From contig JAEXRP010000047.1 of assembly GCA_023440705.1 (NCBI GenBank), forward strand, positions 1 to 28,641: a stretch of 28,641 nt of DNA. The letters are read 5' to 3'. This document shows positions 15,808-22,273 of this stretch, one piece after another; position 1 is the stretch's first letter, and each line of letters begins with the position of its first letter. The stretch comes from Soonwooa sp023440705 (GTDB lineage: Bacteria; Bacteroidota; Bacteroidia; Flavobacteriales; Weeksellaceae). The notes beneath the pieces are model-generated. The model saw only the letters and a list, made by a program, of their open reading frames with translations, was not told the DNA's origin and ran no database searches. A program made the translations under genes and the position numbers.

Positions 15808-16104
15808 ATGAAGCCTATAGATTTTGAAATTTTATTGGATCATTTGCAAAACGTTTTGAAACTAGAATTAAACAATGAAGATTCTAGCAGAGTTTGTTTT
15901 GCTTTTGAAAACGAAGAACTGAGAGATGATTTTAAAATTTCTTTTACACCAAATGATGCAAAATTATATTTAATTAAAATCAAAAACTATTGCGATAAAA
16001 CCTCAGCAATAAAGGATTTCATTACAAATAAAAATTCCAAAATACCTCTACCGAAAACCGCAGAACTATTTTGGAATGTTATTAAATTTGATACAAAAAA
16101 CTAA
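15808..16104 (+). CDS. Small hypothetical cytoplasmic protein
   Basis: The 98-residue product starts MKPIDFEILLDHLQNVL. It has no signal peptide or membrane segment, mixes helix and strand patterns (amphipathic start 1-20, strand-like FKISFT about 51-56 and LYLIKIK about 62-68) and holds two cysteines. I do not recognise the family. The reasons for believing it is real are an undisturbed frame filling the whole space between hflX and osmC, codon composition like the neighbours, and no overlap with another gene except the last four bases, shared with the convergent osmC stop. Confidence 0.6.
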   Translation: MKPIDFEILLDHLQNVLKLELNNEDSSRVCFAFENEELRDDFKISFTPNDAKLYLIKIKNYCDKTSAIKDFITNKNSKIPLPKTAELFWNVIKFDTKN

Positions 16105-16514
16105 GAAACCAAAGTTGCTGTCAAGGTTTTTTCGAAACTAAAAGCAACACTTACTGGGCAAGTTTCTTTTGCGTTCGCAGCAATTTTTTGAAACTCTTCT
16201 TCCGAAATACCTGGAACTTTTGCTGTTAAAGTCAACTCGGATCTTGCAATTTTTCCATCTTCAAATACGACTACAGATGTCGTCTCTAAACTTTCTGGCA
16301 CATAACCCGCTTCCGTCAAATCTGCAGAAGTTTTCATGGTGAAACATCCTGCATGTGCCGCTGCCAAAAGCTCTTCAGGATTTGTCCCAATCCCATCTTC
16401 GAATCTACTTTTGAAAGAATATTGCGTGTTATCTAAAACTTTACTGGCAGTTGTCAAATTACCACTTCCCTCTTTTACTGTGCCGGTCCATACGGCTGTT
16501 GCTTGTCTTTTCAT
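16101..16514 (-). CDS. OsmC-family peroxiredoxin
   Basis: OsmC/Ohr proteins reduce organic hydroperoxides with two reactive cysteines in the cytoplasm. The start is placed at the ATG 16514-16512, giving 137 residues beginning MKRQATAVWTGTVKEG, the standard OsmC N-terminus; the longer in-frame start at 16541 adds a short tail that overlaps the upstream gene. The catalytic cysteines are Cys57 in AHAGCFTM and Cys119 in KETCPVS, and Glu48 in NPEELLAAA corresponds to the conserved active-site glutamate. It resembles the OsmC rather than the Ohr subgroup. It follows the META-domain lipoprotein by 17 nt. Confidence 0.92.
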   Translation of the reverse strand: MKRQATAVWTGTVKEGSGNLTTASKVLDNTQYSFKSRFEDGIGTNPEELLAAAHAGCFTMKTSADLTEAGYVPESLETTSVVVFEDGKIARSELTLTAKVPGISEEEFQKIAANAKETCPVSVAFSFEKTLTATLVS

Positions 16515-16531
16515 ACTATTTTGTTTTAAGG

Positions 16532-16966
16532 TTAATCCCAATCAGCAGCTACAAATTCCATGACAATTTTGTCGTTTTGATATAATTTTAAGAAATGTCC
16601 TTCAATTTTATAACGATTAACAGTGCCCAATTCGTTTCTGAAAACATATTCTAAAACATCTGAGTCGATACATTTTTTAGAAGAATTTTCTTTGGTTTTA
16701 AATTTAATTTTATCAGCATTAACTTGAAGGACTTCAACTAAAAAATCGCCACAACCAAGATTGGCTTTCCTGCCAGAATATTGCGTCAGATCTAGCTGCG
16801 CTTTATTTTTTATTAATTTTTCTTTAGTAAAACCTGTAATAGACGTTAACATCCATTGTCGCTCTAACTCGATGGGTAAGTTCTGTTTCGAAATCAAAGC
16901 TTTACAATTTAAAAGCATAAATAAAGGGATGAGAAAAAGAAAATATTTTGATTTTATAAGTTTCAT
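16532..16966 (-). CDS. META/HslJ-like domain lipoprotein
   Basis: The 144-residue protein has an N-terminal lipoprotein signal with lipobox MLLNC (lipidated Cys21), so it is probably anchored to a membrane facing the periplasm. The mature part begins with ERQWMLTSITGF, then AQLDLTQ and KANLGCGDFLVEV, matching the META (DUF306/HslJ) domain pattern of an N-terminal 'W.L' strand followed by a 'G..GCN/G' turn. Members are linked to motility or heat and antibiotic stress in other bacteria; no role can be fixed here. Probably co-transcribed with osmC. Confidence 0.72.
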   Translation of the reverse strand: MKLIKSKYFLFLIPLFMLLNCKALISKQNLPIELERQWMLTSITGFTKEKLIKNKAQLDLTQYSGRKANLGCGDFLVEVLQVNADKIKFKTKENSSKKCIDSDVLEYVFRNELGTVNRYKIEGHFLKLYQNDKIVMEFVAADWD

Positions 16967-17034
16967 TTCAGCTAAAATTTGGGTTAAACATCATTTTAAC
17001 ACTCTAAAATTAAGACTTTATAGAATAAATTGAG

Positions 17035-17042
17035 TAAATTAG
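17035..17042 (+). promoter_or_regulatory. Weak -7-like element for the S46 peptidase
   Basis: TAAATTAG differs from TAnnTTTG at one position and ends 19 nt before the ATG. No -33 TTG at normal distance was seen, so this is only a candidate. Confidence 0.3.
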
Positions 17043-17061
17043 CCCGCAAAAATTTTACTCT

Positions 17062-19194
17062 ATGAAAAGAATATTTTTAGCACTTACTTTTCTTTTGAGT
17101 TTTGCTCAGATGAGAGCAGACGAAGGAATGTGGCTATTAATGCTTATCAAGCGTCTTAATGGCGTTGACATGCAAAAAGAAGGCCTAAAATTGACGCCTG
17201 AAGAAATCTATTCGGTTAACAACTCAAGTCTTAAAGACGCTATCGTACAATTCGGTGGTGGATGTACGGCAGAAGTTGTATCTAAAGAAGGTTTATTATT
17301 CACTAACCACCACTGCGGATACGGTAACATCGCAGCGCTTTCTACACCAGAAAAAGACTATTTAACAAATGGTTTTTGGGCAATGAAGAGAAGCGAAGAA
17401 CTTCCTGCTAAAGGTCTTTCTGTAAGATTCTTAGTAAGAATGGATGATGCAACACAAAGAATTACTTCTAAATTGAATAACGGTATGTCTGTTGAAGACA
17501 GAAAAAAAGTTATCGATGCAGAATACAAAGCTATCCAAGCTGAAAACAGTGAAAACGGAAAATATACTGTCATCGTAAGAGATTTCTTTAACGGTAATGA
17601 GTTCTATTATTTCGTATATCAAGATTACAAAGACGTTAGATTAGTTGGTACACCTCCTAACTCATTAGGGAAATTCGGTGGAGACACAGACAACTGGGAG
17701 TGGCCAAGACACACTGCAGATTTCTCAGTATTCAGAATTTACTCTGATGCTAGCGGAAACCCAGCAGAATATTCTCTTAACAACGTTCCGTTAAAGCCTA
17801 AGCATTCTTTACCTGTTTCTCTTAAAGGATACAAGCCTGGTGATTTTGCAATGATCATGGGTTACCCTGGTAGAACTAACCGTTATTTAACATCTTATGG
17901 TATTAAGCAAATGGTAGAAAAAGACTATCCAGCTTGGGTAGAAGCTTCTAAAGTTGCTATGGATGTTATGAAAAAATACATGGACAAAGACCAAGCTGTT
18001 AAGTTAGGTTATGCGTCTCAATATGCATCTGTTGCTAACTATTGGAAAAACAGACAAGGTACAATTGATGCTGTTATCAAAAACGGAACAATTGCTGACA
18101 AACAAAAAGTAGAGCAAGCTTACTCGCAATGGGCGGCTATGCCAGATAATAATGCAACTTACTTCGGAGTTCTTCCTAACATCGATGCTTATTACAAACA
18201 AGTTTCTAACAGAAATGTTGAAAGAAACTATATGTCTCAACTTTCGAGAAATGCTAAATATGTGAGTATTGCTGCATCTTTAGGAAGCATGTTCAAAACT
18301 TATGCTGACCAAGATGACAACGGAAAAGCTCAAATGAAGCAAAAGGTAACTGACGCTATCAATAGAGTGTACGAAACTTTCAATCCTCAATTGGAAGGTA
18401 ATATGTTAACAGCGATGTTTAACCTTTATCAATTAAGAGTTAACAAAGAAGTTGCATCTCCTACAATTATGAAGACGGATATCCCTTCTCTTGCGAACGT
18501 AGCATTTGCTTCTATCTTTGCTAACAAAGATTCTGCTATGAAATTCTTAAACAACCCAGATAGATTAGCTATCGATGCGGATCCACTTAAGAAAATCGCT
18601 GACGGCATCGTTACTGAACAAAAATTAGCTGGCGAAACTTATGAGAAAGTTGATGATAATTTTGCTAACAACACAAGATTATTCTTAGACGGATTGAGAA
18701 AATCTCAACCTAACAAAAGCTTCTATCCAGATGCTAACTCAACAATGAGATTAACTTATGGATCTATCGACACACTTCCAAAAAGAGCCGATAGAAACTA
18801 CAAAGGCATCAAAGAAAACTACTACACAACTATCGATGGTATGGTTGCTAAGTACAAAAAAGGAGATGAAGAATTTGATCTTCCTACGAAATTGATTAGC
18901 CAAGCGAAGAAAAAAGATTTCGGTCAATATGCTGACAAAGATGGTAACCTATACGTTAACTTCTTATCAAACAACGACATTACAGGTGGTAACTCTGGAT
19001 CTCCAATCTTAGACGCTAACGGTCACCTAATCGGACTTGCTTTCGATGGTAACAGTGAAGCTTTGAGTGGTGATATCGTTTTTGAACCTGCATTACAAAG
19101 AACCATCAACGTTGATGCAAGATTTGTACTTTGGGTAATTGACAAATTCTCTGGCGCTGGTCACCTTATCAGCGAAATGGAACTTTCTAAATAA
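17062..19194 (+). CDS. S46-family dipeptidyl-peptidase (DPP7-like)
   Basis: A secreted serine exopeptidase of 710 residues that removes dipeptides from oligopeptide N-termini in the periplasm. The signal peptide ends after MRA (about residue 19) and the mature chain begins DEGMW, typical of DPP7/DPP11. The chymotrypsin-like triad is visible: His84 in FTNHHCGYG, Asp220 in PRHTADFSVFR and Ser645 in TGGNSGSP. The helical S46 domain lies between, at about 270-560. The residue 18 positions after the serine is Gly663 (LAFDGN), where acidic-specific DPP11 is reported to have Arg, so preference for hydrophobic P1 residues is inferred. The gene is alone between a weak promoter and a strong terminator. 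Confidence 0.93.
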   Translation: MKRIFLALTFLLSFAQMRADEGMWLLMLIKRLNGVDMQKEGLKLTPEEIYSVNNSSLKDAIVQFGGGCTAEVVSKEGLLFTNHHCGYGNIAALSTPEKDYLTNGFWAMKRSEELPAKGLSVRFLVRMDDATQRITSKLNNGMSVEDRKKVIDAEYKAIQAENSENGKYTVIVRDFFNGNEFYYFVYQDYKDVRLVGTPPNSLGKFGGDTDNWEWPRHTADFSVFRIYSDASGNPAEYSLNNVPLKPKHSLPVSLKGYKPGDFAMIMGYPGRTNRYLTSYGIKQMVEKDYPAWVEASKVAMDVMKKYMDKDQAVKLGYASQYASVANYWKNRQGTIDAVIKNGTIADKQKVEQAYSQWAAMPDNNATYFGVLPNIDAYYKQVSNRNVERNYMSQLSRNAKYVSIAASLGSMFKTYADQDDNGKAQMKQKVTDAINRVYETFNPQLEGNMLTAMFNLYQLRVNKEVASPTIMKTDIPSLANVAFASIFANKDSAMKFLNNPDRLAIDADPLKKIADGIVTEQKLAGETYEKVDDNFANNTRLFLDGLRKSQPNKSFYPDANSTMRLTYGSIDTLPKRADRNYKGIKENYYTTIDGMVAKYKKGDEEFDLPTKLISQAKKKDFGQYADKDGNLYVNFLSNNDITGGNSGSPILDANGHLIGLAFDGNSEALSGDIVFEPALQRTINVDARFVLWVIDKFSGAGHLISEMELSK

Positions 19195-19216
19195 TCCTTA
19201 CAGATTTATAAATATT

Positions 19217-19248
19217 AAAGAGACGCTAAATTTAGCGTCTCTTTTTTT
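19217..19248 (+). terminator. Intrinsic terminator after the S46 peptidase
   Basis: A perfect inverted repeat AAAGAGACGCTAA / TTAGCGTCTCTTT (19217-19229 and 19232-19244) runs into seven T at 19242-19248, 22 nt after the stop codon. The centre is fully palindromic, so the loop is the inner AAATTT or less. Confidence 0.93.
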
Positions 19249-19276
19249 GCATTTTTTTTCAAAAAATTGTATTTTG
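19247..19276 (+). promoter_or_regulatory. Candidate promoter for the antiporter gene
   Basis: TTG at 19247-19249, at the end of the terminator's T-tract, is followed after 20 nt by TATTTTG (19270-19276), one base short of TAnnTTTG. It ends 17 nt before the chosen ATG. This overlap with the preceding terminator is compact but unproven. Confidence 0.4.
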
Positions 19277-19293
19277 TGACAAATAGAATTTCG

Positions 19294-20361
19294 ATGAAGC
19301 TCAAACTGCACTGGACACACGTATTCCCGATTTTAGCATGGATATATTACTTTACGGGAATCACAGATAACAACGACTGGTTCAGTTTAATAGGAGCCGT
19401 GCTACTCATAACATGTGTTTTGTCGGCAGTTCATCATGCCGAAGTTGTCGCGTTGAAAGTCGGCGAGCCATTCGGAACCATCATTCTTGCTTTAGCCATC
19501 ACCATTATCGAAGTTGCTCTTATTATATCACTTATGATTGCAGGTGGCGATTCTGCAGTTACATTGGCACGTGATACCGTTTTTGCTGCCATTATGTTAA
19601 TCTTAAATGGAATCCTCGGTGCTTGCCTTTTGGTCGGTGGCGCAAAGTTTCATGAGCAATATTTTGCAAGATCTTCCGCCAACACTGCTTTGGTAAGCTT
19701 GGTTGCGATTTTGGTTTTAACATTGGTTCTCCCAAATTATACAACAAGTATCAATGCTCCATTGTTTAACAATGCGCAGTTAATATTCTTTGCGATTGCT
19801 TCCCTTGTCATCTACGGAACTTTCCTGATGGTGCAAACGGTACGTCACCGTAACTACTTTCTTGCTGAAGGTGAAGGCGAACATGATAATGTTGTTCCGC
19901 CAACTAATACTAATACAATTGTTAGTTTGGTTTATCTCTTAATTTGTCTCGGAATTGTTGTGCTAATGGCAAAAGCGCTTTCTCCAAAAATTGAAGAAAT
20001 TGTGCACAATGCTGGCGCTCCCAAATCCTTAGTCGGTGTTATCATCGCTGCAGTTGTACTTCTACCCGAAGGCGTTGCCGCGATAAAAGCAGCTCGAAGA
20101 AATCATTTGCAAACCAGCCTTAATCTTGCTTTGGGTTCTGCTTTAGCAAGTATTGGACTTACGATTCCTGCTGTTGCTATTGTTTGCTTAATCTACGATT
20201 TCCCATTAGTGTTAGGACTTGACATCAAATCGATGGTATTGATGGCGTTATCCTTATATATTGTAATGCTTTCGCTAAATCGAGGAAAAACCAATGTCCT
20301 ATACGGCGTTGTGCTTCTCGTGGTGTTAATGGCTTATATTTTCACTGTAATTGTACCCTAA
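19294..20361 (+). CDS. ChaA-type Ca2+(Na+)/H+ antiporter, CaCA superfamily
   Basis: A 355-residue inner-membrane antiporter with about 11 hydrophobic segments. The two CaCA alpha-repeats are visible: GEPFGTIILALAITIIEVA (about 57-75) with Glu73, and LLPEGVAAIKAARRN (about 256-270) with Glu259, followed by LALGSALASIGLTIP. These match ChaA, which exports Ca2+ or Na+ in exchange for H+. The ATG at 19294 (MKLKLHWTH) is preferred; an upstream in-frame TTG at 19267 adds nine residues but falls inside the candidate promoter. The GNAT gene follows after 2 nt, suggesting co-transcription. Confidence 0.9.
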   Translation: MKLKLHWTHVFPILAWIYYFTGITDNNDWFSLIGAVLLITCVLSAVHHAEVVALKVGEPFGTIILALAITIIEVALIISLMIAGGDSAVTLARDTVFAAIMLILNGILGACLLVGGAKFHEQYFARSSANTALVSLVAILVLTLVLPNYTTSINAPLFNNAQLIFFAIASLVIYGTFLMVQTVRHRNYFLAEGEGEHDNVVPPTNTNTIVSLVYLLICLGIVVLMAKALSPKIEEIVHNAGAPKSLVGVIIAAVVLLPEGVAAIKAARRNHLQTSLNLALGSALASIGLTIPAVAIVCLIYDFPLVLGLDIKSMVLMALSLYIVMLSLNRGKTNVLYGVVLLVVLMAYIFTVIVP

Positions 20362-20363
20362 AG

Positions 20364-20882
20364 ATGAGTTACAAAAGTTTTGAAACCGAAAGACTTATTC
20401 TAAAACCAACAGATTTAGAAGATGTAGATTTTATTTTTGAATTGATGAACTCCCCAAAATGGATTGAATATATCGGCGATCGAAACATCAAAACAAAAAA
20501 GGATGCTAAACAATACATCATCGATCGACATATTCCGAATTTTGAAAAAAATGGTTTTGGAGGTTATACTTTAATTTTAAAAGAAAACGGAAACAAAATT
20601 GGTTCGAGTGGACTTTTTAAAAGAGAAACTCTTGATGTTGTAGATATCGGATTTGCATTTCTTGATGGCTTTGACGGCAAAGGTTATGGCTACGAATCTT
20701 CAAAGAAAATCTTAGAAGTCGCAAAATCTGAATTTGGATTAAAAAAAGAATCGGCGATTACTTTACCTACTAATATTGCTTCTCAAAAACTAATTGAAAA
20801 ACTTGGTTTGAGTTATCAAAAAATGGTAAAACCTTTTGCTGATGACGATGAAGAGTTGATGTACTACGAAATGGATTTGTAG
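20364..20882 (+). CDS. GNAT-family N-acetyltransferase (RimJ/RimL-like)
   Basis: The 172-residue protein starts with FETERLILKPTDLEDVD, the standard opening of RimJ/RimL-type acetyltransferases. The acetyl-CoA pyrophosphate-binding loop is GKGYGYE (105-111) and NIASQKLIEKLGL (about 137-149) is the typical motif B region. It acetylates an unidentified amino group; RimJ/RimL relatives act on ribosomal proteins or small molecules. It lies 2 nt after the antiporter gene and is the last gene before a GC-rich intergenic element. Confidence 0.9.
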   Translation: MSYKSFETERLILKPTDLEDVDFIFELMNSPKWIEYIGDRNIKTKKDAKQYIIDRHIPNFEKNGFGGYTLILKENGNKIGSSGLFKRETLDVVDIGFAFLDGFDGKGYGYESSKKILEVAKSEFGLKKESAITLPTNIASQKLIEKLGLSYQKMVKPFADDDEELMYYEMDL

Positions 20883-20904
20883 TTTTTATTAAAATAAATT
20901 CTAC

Positions 20905-21118
20905 TATTTCAAAATTTTCTAAGAACGCCGAATCTGCGTGAGGTCGAAGCGCATTGTTGGAGCTCTTTGTTGTGGTGGCTGTGCGGAGTCGAAGTAACCA
21001 CAAAAAAAGCGACTGTGCGTAGACCGACCCGCTTGTTTTGGCGGCTGGGAAACTTCATAGTTTTTTTGAAAACCTATGAAGTTTTAGCCAAGGGAAAACA
21101 AAGGGGCACGCCCAAATT
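20905..21118 (-). repeat. GC-rich structured intergenic element (GGGCGTGCC type)
   Basis: This 214-bp gene-free stretch is richer in GC than its surroundings. Read on the minus strand it opens TTTGGGCGTGCCCC and later has CGGGTCGGTCTACGC, resembling the GGGCGTGCC...GGTCGG repeats common between genes in Bacteroidota. It can fold extensively: AAACTTCATAG (21050-21060) pairs perfectly with CTATGAAGTTT (21074-21084), enclosed by GGCT/AGCC (21043-21046 with 21086-21089) and TTGTTTT/AAAACAA (21033-21039 with 21095-21101). It lies between the convergent GNAT and bcp genes, where it may serve as a terminator. No coding pattern was found. Confidence 0.6.
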
Positions 21119-21568
21119 TTAAGATTCTAAAATCTGCGCAGCGTGATCTTTGGTTTTTACTTTTTCGATAACTTCGGTACAAATGGAATTTTCGTCAAAC
21201 ACAAAAGTCGTTCTGACAATGCCCATAAATTCGCGTCCCATAAATTTCTTAAGCTGCCAAACACCAAATTTTTCGATAATATCGTGGCTTTCATCAGCTA
21301 ACAAGTCGAAAGGCAATTCATTTTTAGTCGCGAAATTTAATTGACGCTTCTCGGAATCAGCGCTAACACCAAGTAATTGATAACCTTGCTTTTTCAGCAC
21401 CGAATAATTGTCGCGAAGATTGCAAGCTTCGGCGGTACAACCTGGCGTACTTGCCTTTGGATAAAAGAAAACAACTAGCTTTTTACCTTTAAAATCGGAA
21501 GACTTAATTATTTTTCCGTTTTGATTTTTGGCTTCGAACTCTGGAAGCGCATCACCTACATTCAACAT
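21119..21568 (-). CDS. bcp: Thioredoxin-dependent thiol peroxidase (Bcp/PrxQ peroxiredoxin)
   Basis: A cytoplasmic peroxiredoxin that reduces hydroperoxides using thioredoxin. The ATG at 21568-21566 gives 149 residues beginning MLNVGDALPEF, the usual Bcp N-terminus; the much longer open frame to 21853 runs antisense through nth and is not used. The peroxidatic Cys44 lies in ASTPGCTAEACNLRD, with resolving Cys49 five residues on, the arrangement of atypical 2-Cys PrxQ enzymes. Tyr36-Pro37 before it and Arg52 nearby also match. It is transcribed divergently from nth with only 28 bp between start codons. Confidence 0.95.
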   Translation of the reverse strand: MLNVGDALPEFEAKNQNGKIIKSSDFKGKKLVVFFYPKASTPGCTAEACNLRDNYSVLKKQGYQLLGVSADSEKRQLNFATKNELPFDLLADESHDIIEKFGVWQLKKFMGREFMGIVRTTFVFDENSICTEVIEKVKTKDHAAQILES

Positions 21569-21579
21569 TTCTTTTTTGT

Positions 21580-21589
21580 GTAAATTTAC
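21580..21589. promoter_or_regulatory. Palindromic shared -7-like element for bcp and nth
   Basis: GTAAATTTAC is a perfect 10-bp palindrome in the 28-bp space between the divergent ATGs. On both strands it reads TAAATTTA, one mismatch from TAnnTTTG, at 8 nt (nth) and 12 nt (bcp) from the start codons. A shared bidirectional core promoter is inferred. Confidence 0.4.
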
Positions 21590-21596
21590 GTCCAAT

Positions 21597-22217
21597 ATGA
21601 CAAAAAAACAAAGAGCCCAAATCGTCTTGGACGAACTGGAAAAATTATACCCTGTGCAACCAATCCCATTGCACCACACCGATCCATTCACGCTTTTAGT
21701 AGCTGTGGCATTGTCTGCGCAAACAACCGACAAAAAGGTTAACGAAATTTCGCCAGCCTTATTCGAAGTTGCAGGAACGCCACAGCGCATGGCAAAATTG
21801 GAAGAATGGGAAATAAAAGAACTCATCAAAGAAATTGGCCTCAGCAATACCAAAGCGAAAAATTTAAAAAAAATGTCGGAGCTTTTATTGGAACGTCACA
21901 ACGGCGAAGTTCCACAAACTTTTGAAGAATTGGAAGCTTTGCCAGGCGTGGGACATAAAACGGCGTCGGTTGTTATGAGCCAAGCTTTTGGAGTTCCGGC
22001 TTTTCCAGTCGACACGCACATCCATCGCCTTATGAAACAATGGAAATTGACGGAAGGTAAAAACGTTGTCCAAACCGAAAACGACGCCAAAAAACTGTGG
22101 ACAGAAAATACTTGGAACAAACTGCATCTTCAGATTATTTTCTACGGTCGAGAATATTCGCCAGCACGAGGAAAAGGTGAAAAAGATTTTATCACGAAAA
22201 TGCTTTTTGAGAAGTAA
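21597..22217 (+). CDS. nth: Endonuclease III-type DNA glycosylase lacking the Fe-S cluster
   Basis: Nth removes oxidised pyrimidines and nicks the abasic site during base excision repair. The ATG at 21597 gives 206 residues starting MTKKQRAQIVLDELEKLYP; an earlier in-frame start at 21528 would overlap bcp. The helix-hairpin-helix LPGVGHKTASVVM (115-127) contains the Schiff-base Lys121 and VDTHIHR (138-144) contains Asp139, the equivalents of E. coli Lys120 and Asp138, so catalysis should be intact. The usual C-terminal 4Fe-4S ligand set is gone: the segment GREYSPARGKGEKDF replaces it and the whole protein has no cysteine. Confidence 0.93.
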   Translation: MTKKQRAQIVLDELEKLYPVQPIPLHHTDPFTLLVAVALSAQTTDKKVNEISPALFEVAGTPQRMAKLEEWEIKELIKEIGLSNTKAKNLKKMSELLLERHNGEVPQTFEELEALPGVGHKTASVVMSQAFGVPAFPVDTHIHRLMKQWKLTEGKNVVQTENDAKKLWTENTWNKLHLQIIFYGREYSPARGKGEKDFITKMLFEK

Positions 22218-22221
22218 AATA

Positions 22222-22256
22222 CCAGCGGCGCCTAATCTCCGATTCGGCGCCTCTGG
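22222..22256. terminator. GC-rich hairpin between convergent nth and the DUF885 gene
   Basis: CCAG-C-GGCGCC-T-AATC and GATT-C-GGCGCC-T-CTGG form a long stem with two internal mismatches and a 3-nt TCC loop, 4 nt after the nth stop and 17 nt before the end of the convergent gene. A T-rich stretch follows on the minus strand but not on the plus strand, so termination is more convincing for the minus-strand gene. Confidence 0.65.
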
Positions 22257-22273
22257 ATTATAACATCAATTAT

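Noticed and set aside
21569..21853. Long N-terminal extension of bcp
   Set aside because: It runs antisense through nth coding sequence; MLNVGDALPEF is the family start.
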